64,000 nt of DNA, from positions 62,001 to 126,000 of the forward strand of contig CAZTBW010000008.1 in NCBI GenBank assembly GCA_964612555.1, read 5' to 3'. Position numbers and translations under genes: made by a program. Shown piece by piece: positions 36,124 to 44,394 of the stretch (its first letter is position 1; each line of letters starts with the position of its first letter). The notes under the pieces were generated by a model that saw only the letters and a list, made by a program, of their open reading frames with translations, searched no databases and was not told the origin of the DNA. The DNA is from DAOLCO01 sp964612555 (GTDB lineage Bacteria; Bdellovibrionota_C; UBA2361; SZUA-149; DAOLCO01).

Positions 36124-36162
36124 GACAAGGAAACTTGAGTCTTGAGCTTGAGTTTTCTTGTC
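36124..36162 (+). repeat. 16-bp hairpin with G-U pairs between M48 and RluA-type genes
   Basis: GACAAGGAAACTTGAG (36124-36139) can pair over its full length with CTTGAGTTTTCTTGTC (36147-36162) if three G-U pairs are allowed, around TCTTGAG. All three mismatches at the DNA level are wobble pairs in plus-strand RNA, which argues for selection on RNA structure. No T-run follows. Confidence 0.55.
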
Positions 36163-36212
36163 TGGATAGAAATACAGTATCTTTCATTTAAGCATACTGG
36201 TATTTTAGGATA

Positions 36213-37064
36213 ATGGGTTCATCCATATATTCATTTTGTGTTCTCTCCGGCTCATACAATAGTGAGGTTTCATTTCCCGCACGTCTTGATGTGGTACTCA
36301 GATCGATTTTTCCGGTACTTAGCAGGAACAGGATTTCAGCTATAAGCGATGAAAAAAAACTGTTTATAAATGGTCGTCATGCCAAGCCGGGAGATATTCT
36401 GAGAGGAAAGGAGGAGGTTACATTCGAAGGATATATTGGAGTGCTTCTTCCTTCAATAAAAAGGTTATCAGAAGAATCAAAACCAAATATAGCAGATTTG
36501 GATATTATATATGAAGATGAATATATAGTAGCGGTAAATAAGCCCAGAGGCATGCATTCAGTATTGCAGCGATATTCTGATCCACTTACTCTTGCAGATC
36601 TTCTTGCAGACTATAATCCCGAGCTGATTGAAGCTGGCAGAGATCAAAAGGAGTCCGGGCTCGTTCAGCGTCTTGATTTCTGGACAAGTGGTGTAATTAT
36701 TTCATGTAAAACGAAAGAGTGTTGGGAGTATCTTCATCTTCAGTTGACCTCTAAACAGGTTGAAAAAACATACATTGCCGAGATTGCAAAAGATGTTACC
36801 GCACTTCCCGCAGAGTTCAGATCAGCAAGATTTGAGATATACAAGGAGCTCCATAAAAGCACTCTGCTAAGAATCACTCTTAATGATGGGAGCAGACATA
36901 TTGTAAGAAGGTTATTTTCTGAACTTGGATATCCCTTACTGGGTGATAAAGAGTATGGCTCAAAAGCAGAGAGAGAAAGTTATTTTTTACATTCTGAAAA
37001 AATCAAAATTACGTTACCAGATTCCAGGAAGTTGGAATTGAATTCCCCTCCAATATTGACTTAA
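36213..37064 (+). CDS. RluA-family pseudouridine synthase
   Basis: The 283-aa protein has an S4-like N-terminal RNA-binding part (ARLDVVLRSIF to KLFINGRHAKPGD) and the RluA catalytic domain: VNKPRGMHS, then the catalytic aspartate in QRLDFWTSGVII, and KQVEKTYIAEI. The usual HRLDxxTSG reads QRLDFWTSG, a mild change. The C-terminal LNDGSRHIVRRLFSELGYPLLGDKEYG is conserved. The modified uridine cannot be told (RluC, RluD and TruC are alternatives). The ATG has TAGGA just upstream. Confidence 0.9.
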   Translation: MGSSIYSFCVLSGSYNSEVSFPARLDVVLRSIFPVLSRNRISAISDEKKLFINGRHAKPGDILRGKEEVTFEGYIGVLLPSIKRLSEESKPNIADLDIIYEDEYIVAVNKPRGMHSVLQRYSDPLTLADLLADYNPELIEAGRDQKESGLVQRLDFWTSGVIISCKTKECWEYLHLQLTSKQVEKTYIAEIAKDVTALPAEFRSARFEIYKELHKSTLLRITLNDGSRHIVRRLFSELGYPLLGDKEYGSKAERESYFLHSEKIKITLPDSRKLELNSPPILT

Positions 37065-37157
37065 TGATTAAACTATAAAAAAGTCATCTTTTTGCAATCT
37101 ATTAAAAAAGAGCTTATAAAGTAGGCGATTTGGAATATAATGTAAGAGGAAACAAAC

Positions 37158-39359
37158 ATGAGCAAGTGCCCATTTTCTGGAAAAACTTCTGAAGAAACTC
37201 ATCAACAAAACTCACCTAGAGGTCGCACTAACCGGGATTGGTGGCCAAATCAATTAAATCTAAAAGTGCTTCATCAACATTCCTCTCTTTCTAACCCCAT
37301 GGAAGAGGATTTCAATTATGCTGAAGAGTTTAAAAGCCTTGACCTTGACGCAGTAAAAAAAGACTTGCATGCACTTATGACAGATTCTCAAGCCTGGTGG
37401 CCTGCCGATTATGGTCACTACGGACCACTGTTTATCAGGATGGCATGGCACAGTGCCGGTACCTACCGTATTTCAGATGGGAGAGGTGGAGCAACCACGG
37501 GAAGTCAGCGTTTTGCACCACTAAACAGTTGGCCTGATAATGTGAACCTGGACAAGGCAAGGATGCTCCTTTGGCCTGTTAAGAAAAAATATGGAAGGAA
37601 AATTTCCTGGGCAGATCTTTTGGTCCTTGCAGGAAATTGCGCACTGGAGTCTATGGGTTTAAAGATGTTTGGCTTTGGTGGTGGAAGGGAAGATGTGTGG
37701 GAGCCTGGGGAAGACCTCTACTGGGGTTCAGAGGATGAATGGCTTGGTGACAAGCGTTATCAGGGTGAGAGAGAGCTTGAAAACTCTCTTGCCGCAGTTC
37801 AAATGGGTTTGATTTACGTAAACCCCGAAGGACCAAACGGAAACCCTGATCCTGTAGCAGCAGCAAGAGATATTCGTGAAACATTTGCCCGGATGGCGAT
37901 GGATGACGAAGAAACCGTCGCACTTATTGCCGGGGGACATACTTTTGGTAAATGTCACGGAGCCGGAGATGCAAAACACGTTGGACCTGAGCCGGAAGGA
38001 GCGGGTATTGAAGCACAGGGGCTTGGATGGAAAAGTACTTTTGGAACAGGTAAGGGTGCACACACGATAGGCAGTGGACTTGAAGGTGCCTGGACAACAA
38101 ATCCTATTAGATGGGACAATAATTTTTTTGAAATCCTTTTTGAAAATGATTGGGAGCTGACCAGGAGTCCTGCAGGAGCACAGCAGTGGACTCCCAAAGG
38201 GGGCGCTGGTGCAGGAACGGTGCCCGATGCGCATGATCCTTCAAAGCGCCATGCTCCTATGATGCTCACAACCGATCTTTCTCTGAGAATGGATCCCGCA
38301 TATGAGAAAATCTCAAGACGTTTTTATGAAAACCCGGAACAGTTTGCAGATGCGTTTTCCAGAGCGTGGTTTAAGTTGACTCATCGGGATATGGGACCAC
38401 GTGCCTGTTATCTTGGTAAGGAGGTGCCATCAGAAGTATTAATTTGGCAAGACCCTTTACCGGAGCGCACTTCTGCGATGATTAGTGCGGGAGATGTTTC
38501 TGAATTAAAGAATAAAATTCTTGATTCAGGACTCGATATATCACAACTGGTCTCAACAGCCTGGGCATCTGCATCTACTTTTCGCTGGTCTGATAAAAGG
38601 GGTGGGGCAAATGGTGCTCGAATCAGGCTTGCTCCGCAAAAAGACTGGGAAGTTAATCAACCTGAACAGTTAAGAGTAGTGCTTGGCACTCTTGAGAAAA
38701 TTCAGACAGAGTTTAACCAAAGTCGTAGTGATGGAAAAGCAGTATCACTTGCAGATTTGATAGTGCTTGGAGGATGTGCGGGAGTTGAGAAAGCTGCCAG
38801 AAACGGAGGGTTTGTAGTAGAAGTACCCTTTACTCCCGGACGTGTTGATGCGCTTCAGGAAGATACAGATGTAGAATCTTTTGCACCGCTGGAGCCTTCT
38901 GCTGATGGTTTTCGTAACTACCAGAAAGCAACTTCTCTGATAAGGGCAGAAGAGTTATTGATTGATCGGGCACAACTTCTCAGTCTTACCGCACCTGAAA
39001 TGACGGTGCTTATTGGGGGTATGCGAGTGCTTGGCACAAACTATGGAGGGACAAAACATGGAGTGTTTACCGACACACCAGAGAGCCTTACCAATGATTT
39101 TTTTGTAAACCTCCTGAACCTTAACACCGAGTGGACTCCTGTTTCTGACAAGGCTGATCTTTTCCAGGGTAAAGATCGATTATCAGGTGAACCAAGAGGT
39201 ACCGGAACCAGAGTTGATCTTATATTCGGTTCTAATTCACAACTCCGTGCTCTTGCAGAAGTCTATGCATGTGAAGATTCGAAAGAAAAGTTCATAAAAG
39301 ATTTCGTTTCTGCCTGGGGCAAAGTGATGAACCTGGACAGGTTTGATGTTAATAAGTAA
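37158..39359 (+). CDS. katG: Catalase-peroxidase
   Basis: KatG degrades hydrogen peroxide with a haem b cofactor. At 733 aa it has both the active N-terminal and the haem-free C-terminal peroxidase domains. Distal residues R94, W97 and H98 are in RMAWHSAGTYR, and the proximal histidine is H261 in GGHTFGKCHG. The W97-Y220-M246 crosslink needed for catalase activity is intact (Y220 in IYVNPEGPNG, M246 in ETFARMAM). AGAGGA precedes the ATG. A TATAAT at 37136-37141 could be a -10 element, giving a very short leader. No OxyR/PerR gene is nearby. Confidence 0.98.
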   Translation: MSKCPFSGKTSEETHQQNSPRGRTNRDWWPNQLNLKVLHQHSSLSNPMEEDFNYAEEFKSLDLDAVKKDLHALMTDSQAWWPADYGHYGPLFIRMAWHSAGTYRISDGRGGATTGSQRFAPLNSWPDNVNLDKARMLLWPVKKKYGRKISWADLLVLAGNCALESMGLKMFGFGGGREDVWEPGEDLYWGSEDEWLGDKRYQGERELENSLAAVQMGLIYVNPEGPNGNPDPVAAARDIRETFARMAMDDEETVALIAGGHTFGKCHGAGDAKHVGPEPEGAGIEAQGLGWKSTFGTGKGAHTIGSGLEGAWTTNPIRWDNNFFEILFENDWELTRSPAGAQQWTPKGGAGAGTVPDAHDPSKRHAPMMLTTDLSLRMDPAYEKISRRFYENPEQFADAFSRAWFKLTHRDMGPRACYLGKEVPSEVLIWQDPLPERTSAMISAGDVSELKNKILDSGLDISQLVSTAWASASTFRWSDKRGGANGARIRLAPQKDWEVNQPEQLRVVLGTLEKIQTEFNQSRSDGKAVSLADLIVLGGCAGVEKAARNGGFVVEVPFTPGRVDALQEDTDVESFAPLEPSADGFRNYQKATSLIRAEELLIDRAQLLSLTAPEMTVLIGGMRVLGTNYGGTKHGVFTDTPESLTNDFFVNLLNLNTEWTPVSDKADLFQGKDRLSGEPRGTGTRVDLIFGSNSQLRALAEVYACEDSKEKFIKDFVSAWGKVMNLDRFDVNK

Positions 39360-39379
39360 TGAGGCGGTAGATATCCCTC

Positions 39380-39399
39380 ATCTGCGTTTATCTGCAGTT
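39380..39399. repeat. ATCTGC-type repeat, left flank of second DUF4143 ATPase
   Basis: ATCTGCGTTTATCTGCAGTT belongs to the ATCTGTGTTTATCTGTGG-like intergenic motif scattered in many bacterial genomes. An imperfect inverted copy (40695-40714, matching at about 16 of 20 positions) closes the gene at 39501 on the other side. Confidence 0.6.
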
Positions 39400-39500
39400 T
39401 TACCTATTTAACAATAAAAGCTAAATTTTCTTGCAATTAATCCCCAGTCCAGCTAAGATAAATCTTTAATACCGTGAAGATTTTGTAAAAGTGTATATAA

Positions 39501-40706
39501 ATGTCTGATATTATTGATTTATTTGAGAACGATCTTAGTGCCAGATTAAGTCAGGGAAGTATTTTTTTGCAAGTGGTTACAGGTCCAAGGCAGGTTGGAA
39601 AAACCACTATTGTTAAGAAGATTATTGCTGGCTGGGATGGTCCGGCAATTTATGCTTCTGCTGATCTTCCTTCTCCTCCAGGAAATGAGTGGATAATTGA
39701 GCATTGGAATCAAGCCAGATTGAGGCAGAAAAACAATCCTGAAAAAAGTACTCTTTTGGTTCTTGATGAGATTCAGAAAGTTGAGCGTTGGTCTGAAGTT
39801 GTAAAATTATACTATGACGAAGATCGTCATTCTGGTTTACAGGTTGTGCTACTAGGTTCTGCCAGTTTAGCGATTCATGCTGGTCTTACTGAAAGCCTTT
39901 TAGGTCGTTATGAAGTTATGCGTCTTCCTCATTGGGGTTTCCATGAGTGCAAAACGAGATTTAACTGGTCATTTGAAACATTTATGCAATTTGGTGGCTA
40001 TCCTGCTGCAGCGTCTCTTATTCACGATACTGAACGCTGGGAAAATTTCATGCGTGATTCTGTTATTGAAGCGGTTATTTCCAGGGATATTTCTTTATTG
40101 AGAGATATTGCAAAGCCTGCTCTATTTCGGCAAAGTTTTGATTTAGCGATGCAGTATCCTGCAACCTTAATATCGTATGATAAGTTTATAGGGCAATTAC
40201 AGGACAAAGGAAATGCTACTACTGTAAAATCATACCTGGAGACTTTGTCTCAGGCATTTTTAATTGTTTTACTGGAAAAGTATTCAACTCGTGCTATTTC
40301 TAAAAAAGCGTCTTCACCAAAAATAATTCCTTTATGTCCGGCTTTGATTCATTCGTTTACTAATCCTGAAAAAGTAACCTATGATAAGGATTGGTATGGA
40401 CGTGTCTTTGAATCAGTTATTGGGGCGCATTTTTCCTTCTTTTTTAAAAACAAGCTGTATTATTGGAGAGAACGGTCAGCAGAAGTTGACTATGTTATTG
40501 AAGATAATGATACAGTGTATGCAATTGAAATCAAGTCGGGTAGGAAAAAATCACCAAGTGGCTTGAATAGTTTTGTTTCAGCGTTTACAAAATCAGGAAA
40601 GCAGATTGTAACTCTTATGATTAATAAGGAACTTGCTTTGGAGCTGTTGAGTATAAATAACAAGAAAGCGATACTTGATTTTCTTACTGTCTTTAGCCAC
40701 AGATAA
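39501..40706 (+). CDS. AAA_14/DUF4143 family ATPase (second copy type)
   Basis: The 401-aa protein has Walker A GPRQVGKT at residues 28-35 and Walker B LLVLDEIQ with D89/E90. LLGSASLAIHAGLTESLLGRYE is the AAA_14 sensor segment. The DUF4143 half ends in a PD-(D/E)xK-like core: FESVIGAHF, EVDYVIED, AIEIKSG. This core is better preserved here (E...D...ExK) than in the ATPase at 4095. Identity between the two is low, so they were acquired separately rather than duplicated. The stop codon lies inside the right-flank repeat. No partner gene is seen. Confidence 0.9.
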   Translation: MSDIIDLFENDLSARLSQGSIFLQVVTGPRQVGKTTIVKKIIAGWDGPAIYASADLPSPPGNEWIIEHWNQARLRQKNNPEKSTLLVLDEIQKVERWSEVVKLYYDEDRHSGLQVVLLGSASLAIHAGLTESLLGRYEVMRLPHWGFHECKTRFNWSFETFMQFGGYPAAASLIHDTERWENFMRDSVIEAVISRDISLLRDIAKPALFRQSFDLAMQYPATLISYDKFIGQLQDKGNATTVKSYLETLSQAFLIVLLEKYSTRAISKKASSPKIIPLCPALIHSFTNPEKVTYDKDWYGRVFESVIGAHFSFFFKNKLYYWRERSAEVDYVIEDNDTVYAIEIKSGRKKSPSGLNSFVSAFTKSGKQIVTLMINKELALELLSINNKKAILDFLTVFSHR

Positions 40707-40714
40707 CAGCAGAT
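40695..40714. repeat. ATCTGC-type repeat, inverted right flank of second DUF4143 ATPase
   Basis: AGCCACAGATAACAGCAGAT is the reverse-complement form of the left-flank motif at 39380. It contains the gene's last sense codons and its TAA stop (40704-40706), so the repeat supplies the C-terminus. Confidence 0.6.
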
Positions 40715-40857
40715 AAAAAACAACCTACTTTCTCAAATCCGCAACAATCAAAACCCGTAATGATGAAAACAAGTCGCTTGAAGAAATTATTCTTTGATAA
40801 ATTAGCCCAAAGAGATAGGTTAAGGTATTAAATCTGGCGTTGAGGGAAAGGAGTCAA

Positions 40858-41427
40858 ATGAATTACTTTAAACATGAATCATCCTATATTGATGAACCTT
40901 GTGAAATCGGAGAGGGGACAAAAATATGGCATTTTTGCCATATAATGGAAAAGGCAAGAATCGGGAAGAATTGCAACATCGGTCAGAATGTAGTGATTTC
41001 CCCGGAAGTTATTCTTGGTAATAATGTAAAAGTTCAGAATAACGTATCGATTTATACCGGTGTAATATGTGAAGATGATGTGTTCCTTGGACCCTCAATG
41101 GTTTTTACCAACATTATTAATCCTCGAAGTGCGGTTGTAAGAAGAGATCAGTATGCCAAAACTTTTGTCGGTAAGGGGGCTACCATTGGTGCGAATGCAA
41201 CCATAGTATGCGGAAATTCTATTGGTAAATACGCATTTATTGGGGCAGGAGCGGTAGTTACCAAGGAAGTACCTGATTATGCTCTGATTATTGGAAATCC
41301 GGGAAGGCAGATTGGGTGGATGAGCGAGTATGGATGCAGGCTTGAGTTTAGTGATGGAGTTGGAGTATGCCAAGGAAGTAATCAGAAGTATCATTTAAAG
41401 GATGGTATAGTTGTAAAAGCAGGATAA
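40858..41427 (+). CDS. wbpD: UDP-2-acetamido-3-amino-uronate N-acetyltransferase (WbpD/WlbB-like)
   Basis: The 189-aa protein is a left-handed beta-helix acetyltransferase (IGKNCNIGQNVVISP, IGANATIVCGNSIGKYAFIG in short hexapeptide runs, ending VVTKEVPDYALIIGNPGR). WHFCHIMEKARIG and FTNIINPRSAVVRRDQY are typical of WbpD/WlbB, which acetylates the 3-amino group of UDP-GlcNAc3NA. The start is set at ATG 40858 with AAGGAG 4 nt upstream. A TTG at 40840 lies before that ribosome site and is unlikely. The partner dehydrogenase follows at 41516. Confidence 0.88.
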   Translation: MNYFKHESSYIDEPCEIGEGTKIWHFCHIMEKARIGKNCNIGQNVVISPEVILGNNVKVQNNVSIYTGVICEDDVFLGPSMVFTNIINPRSAVVRRDQYAKTFVGKGATIGANATIVCGNSIGKYAFIGAGAVVTKEVPDYALIIGNPGRQIGWMSEYGCRLEFSDGVGVCQGSNQKYHLKDGIVVKAG

Positions 41428-41515
41428 TACCCGTTTGGCTATTCATTGAATAAGTAGTAGTATGATTGGGAATTGGAGCTGAATTTCAATGTGTTTTTGA
41501 TAGCCTGATCTCTAA

Positions 41516-42523
41516 ATGAAAAAATTTACCCTTACTGGTGTTGCCGGCTTTATCGCACCGAGACATCTAAAAGCAATTCAGGAAACAGGAAATGATCTTA
41601 TTGCTGCCCTTGATCCTTTTGATTCAGTAGGTGTGCTGGACAGCTATTTTCCAAAAGCAGATTTTTTTACCGAATTTGAGCGCTTTGATCGACACCTTGA
41701 GCGCTTGCGAAGGAATAATAAGGGGGCGGACTATCTAAGTGTCTGCTCTCCTAATTATCTCCATGATGCCCACATTCGATTGGGGCTTCGCCTTGGGTGT
41801 GATGTAATATGTGAAAAGCCGATAGTGCTGAACCCATGGAATATTCAGCCTCTTGAAGATCTTGAAAAAGAAACAGGGAAAAAAATATATAACATCTTAC
41901 AATTACGTCTTCACCCTTCAATCATAGAGCTTCGCAACAAAGTTCTATCAGATACAAGTAACAAAATTTTTGACATAGACCTTGCTTATATTACTTCTCG
42001 GGGAAAATGGTACCAATATAGCTGGAAGGGTAATATTGAAAAGTCAGGTGGAATTGCAACAAATATCGGGGTGCATTTTTTTGATGTACTGAACTGGATT
42101 TTTGGAAAACCCCTTAACTCAGAAGTGCATTTTATGAGCGACACCACGGGGGCTGGTTACCTTGAGCTGGAGCGTGCAAGGGTGCGGTGGTTTCTCAGTG
42201 TTGACGAGAACAGTATTCCTGAAGCTTTAAGAGAAAAGGGAATCAGAACCTATAGATCGTTAAAAATTCAGGGTGAAGAGTTTGAATTCAGCAAAGGCTT
42301 TACCGATCTCCATACTCAGGTGTACAGGCAAACCCTCGCAGGAAATGGATTCACCCTCAAGGACGCATATAATTCAATCGAGATGGTTCACCACATTAGA
42401 ACAAGTAAACCAATAGGTCTGGTAGGCGATTATCATCCTATGCTTAGAGATGCGCTCGATATTAAGGAAGATGATTTGTCTGATTCAAGTCAGCTTCATG
42501 CTTCGCACGTTTTTGGGAAATAA
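41516..42523 (+). CDS. wbpB: UDP-N-acetyl-2-amino-2-deoxyglucuronate dehydrogenase (WbpB/WlbA-like)
   Basis: The 335-aa Gfo/Idh/MocA-family enzyme tracks Bordetella WlbA closely: GVAGFIAPRHLKAIQETGN, SVCSPNYLHDAHI, CEKPIVLNP, NILQLRLHPS, YITSRGKWY, GGIATNIGVHFFD and RVRWFLSVDE. It oxidises C3 of UDP-GlcNAcA as the first step towards UDP-GlcNAc3NAcA, with NAD recycled by 2-oxoglutarate in some members. It lies 88 bp after the acetyltransferase gene and converges on the minus-strand block. Confidence 0.93.
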   Translation: MKKFTLTGVAGFIAPRHLKAIQETGNDLIAALDPFDSVGVLDSYFPKADFFTEFERFDRHLERLRRNNKGADYLSVCSPNYLHDAHIRLGLRLGCDVICEKPIVLNPWNIQPLEDLEKETGKKIYNILQLRLHPSIIELRNKVLSDTSNKIFDIDLAYITSRGKWYQYSWKGNIEKSGGIATNIGVHFFDVLNWIFGKPLNSEVHFMSDTTGAGYLELERARVRWFLSVDENSIPEALREKGIRTYRSLKIQGEEFEFSKGFTDLHTQVYRQTLAGNGFTLKDAYNSIEMVHHIRTSKPIGLVGDYHPMLRDALDIKEDDLSDSSQLHASHVFGK

Positions 42524-42536
42524 AAACTTGCAGAAA

Positions 42537-43895
42537 TCAGGTAATGAGTTCTTTATACACTTCTCTATCCCAGTCAGTGTTAAGGGTGGTATGGTGCCAG
42601 AGAAGGGTGAAGTCACCATTGAATTTCTGACAGGTACGTTTTAGAGACATCATGTAGTCTCTTGCTTTATATGTTCTACCATATCCCATATAGTCGATTA
42701 CAGAAGTTTCCATTAATACTAGAGGTCTCTCCATTAAATTCATGACCCTCCTTTGTTCAATATCAAATAATGGAAACTCATGACATATACCACATCTAAA
42801 ACCGGCTTGGTCGGCAAAGCCTAAAGTCGAGTCATATTTGATTTCTGCTTCTTCCCACAATCTGGGTGTTTCAGGAAAAGACCATCTTAAATAATGTTGT
42901 CTACCACCGCTAAAACAATCCAAAAGACCTTCTTTTTCAAGAACTCGTCTAAAAATCCCTACCGATTTTTTAAACAGTTCTGAGTTGTTGTAAGTATTAT
43001 AGCCAGGATGAATTCCTATTTCATGCCCTCTGCTCGCAACTTCATGTAGTTGTTTAATTATTCGAGGATCATCAAATTGATAACATCCATCGTATTTAGG
43101 GTCTGTTTGAAGGGGTATATAATTGAAAGCAACTTTATTATTTACTCTTTCGTTAACATCCATAATCCATCTTATTCTGGAGTGGAAGATATCAAAATCT
43201 GGATTTTGTCCTTTGTTTGTATAATTAACTAAAGGTTTATGAAGTGATATTAAATCACCATGTTTTGCAAGTTTTACTGTTTGTCTAAAAGATTTAAGGA
43301 TTGATTTTTGAGATAAGTCGTAAGGCCAATCTACATCGCAGCTTATAAGCTTACGAAAGGTACGAGATTTAAGTTGTACAGCAGGATCAATAAAACTAAA
43401 AATTTGGCTAATACTATTTAAAATCTCATTTATAATAGGTCGCTCTAGCAAGTCTAATTTTTTAAGTAGCGAAGTAGCTGCTACTTTGCGACTATGTCTA
43501 TCTTTTACATTAGAAACATTTCCTTTATCTTTTTCCTCAGAGAAAAAGAAATAGACCCAGGCTAGAGGATTAAATGGTAAAGTAAATTCAACTTGTTTAG
43601 ATTCTTTTCCTTTATCTTTTTTGAACCCATCATTTCCCGATTGAGAATTTAACATGCTTAAGGGATTAGCAATAAAACTATTCATAAGCTGTAAGTCTTT
43701 ATCTGGATTTGTATCAAAAAAGTCGTAAGATTGATTAATTATCAATCGGTTTCCACTTGATGTTGAAACGACTACATCTGTACTATTATTTTCATGTATG
43801 CATATTTCAGTTTTAAGAGAATTGGGAAGAAGTATGAGATCAAGTATATAGCAGAACTCAGGTGCTGTGCTTTGGTTTAGTTCTATTGTTAGCAT
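42537..43895 (-). CDS. Polysaccharide deacetylase-like protein with N-terminal extension
   Basis: The 452-aa protein carries a NodB-like carbohydrate esterase fold in its second half: CDVDWPYD (DD metal motif), GHEIGIHPGYNTY, RQHYLRWSFPETPRLW and LLWHHTTLNTDWD near the C-terminus. The N-terminal half (about 190 residues, FTLPFNPLAWVYFF) fits the DUF7033-type domain found before such deacetylases. It could remove an N-acetyl group from a cell-surface sugar. It is the last gene of the minus-strand block wzx-asnB-ATP-grasp-acetyltransferase, 7 nt after its neighbour. Confidence 0.82.
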   Translation of the reverse strand: MLTIELNQSTAPEFCYILDLILLPNSLKTEICIHENNSTDVVVSTSSGNRLIINQSYDFFDTNPDKDLQLMNSFIANPLSMLNSQSGNDGFKKDKGKESKQVEFTLPFNPLAWVYFFFSEEKDKGNVSNVKDRHSRKVAATSLLKKLDLLERPIINEILNSISQIFSFIDPAVQLKSRTFRKLISCDVDWPYDLSQKSILKSFRQTVKLAKHGDLISLHKPLVNYTNKGQNPDFDIFHSRIRWIMDVNERVNNKVAFNYIPLQTDPKYDGCYQFDDPRIIKQLHEVASRGHEIGIHPGYNTYNNSELFKKSVGIFRRVLEKEGLLDCFSGGRQHYLRWSFPETPRLWEEAEIKYDSTLGFADQAGFRCGICHEFPLFDIEQRRVMNLMERPLVLMETSVIDYMGYGRTYKARDYMMSLKRTCQKFNGDFTLLWHHTTLNTDWDREVYKELIT

Positions 43896-43902
43896 CAGAG
43901 CT

Positions 43903-44394
43903 TTAGGATCTATATTTAAGTAATTTAGCGGGATTTCCAGCTACAATTGCATTTTGAGGAACATCTTTTACAACAACACTGCCTGCACCAATAACCGCTC
44001 CGTCACCAATTGAAACTCCTTTTAAGATGGTTACTGATGCACCAATCCACACATTGTTACCGATTTGAATAGGAGCACTAATATGATCTTGTAGTCTCAT
44101 AAGTTTTTCCAGTGATGTTCCATGATCTCTACTCCAAATTACAGTTTTTGGACCAATCATTACATCATCTCCTATGGATATTTCCCCGAGGAGATGACAT
44201 CCAATGTTCAAATAGAAATTGTTTCCTATTGATATACTAGGCGCTCCTATTATGCGAGAATACGGTTCTAAGACAGCCTTACCTTTAAAATGAACACCTC
44301 GTACCCAACAATACTCAGCTATGCAAACGTCTGAGTTTAGGTATTTGAGTTGTTGTAGCAGCCTTATTACCCCAGTTTTTATTTCTGAAAGCAT
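43903..44394 (-). CDS. Hexapeptide-repeat O-acetyltransferase
   Basis: The 163-aa protein is a Maa/WbbJ-type left-handed beta-helix enzyme. Motifs include IGAPSISIGNNFYLNIGCHL, IGPKTVIWSRDHGTS, IGNNVWIGASVTILKGVSIG in the family's characteristic order, and a final VVKDVPQNAIVAGNPAKLLK. It probably acetylates a sugar hydroxyl in the glycan. The start overlaps the end of the ATP-grasp gene by 16 bp. Confidence 0.88.
   Translation of the reverse strand: MLSEIKTGVIRLLQQLKYLNSDVCIAEYCWVRGVHFKGKAVLEPYSRIIGAPSISIGNNFYLNIGCHLLGEISIGDDVMIGPKTVIWSRDHGTSLEKLMRLQDHISAPIQIGNNVWIGASVTILKGVSIGDGAVIGAGSVVVKDVPQNAIVAGNPAKLLKYRS

Noticed and set aside
37728..38234. 168-aa minus-strand open frame opposite katG
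   Set aside because: It is a complement shadow of a well-conserved gene, has no domain pattern, and ends and begins at no regulatory signal.
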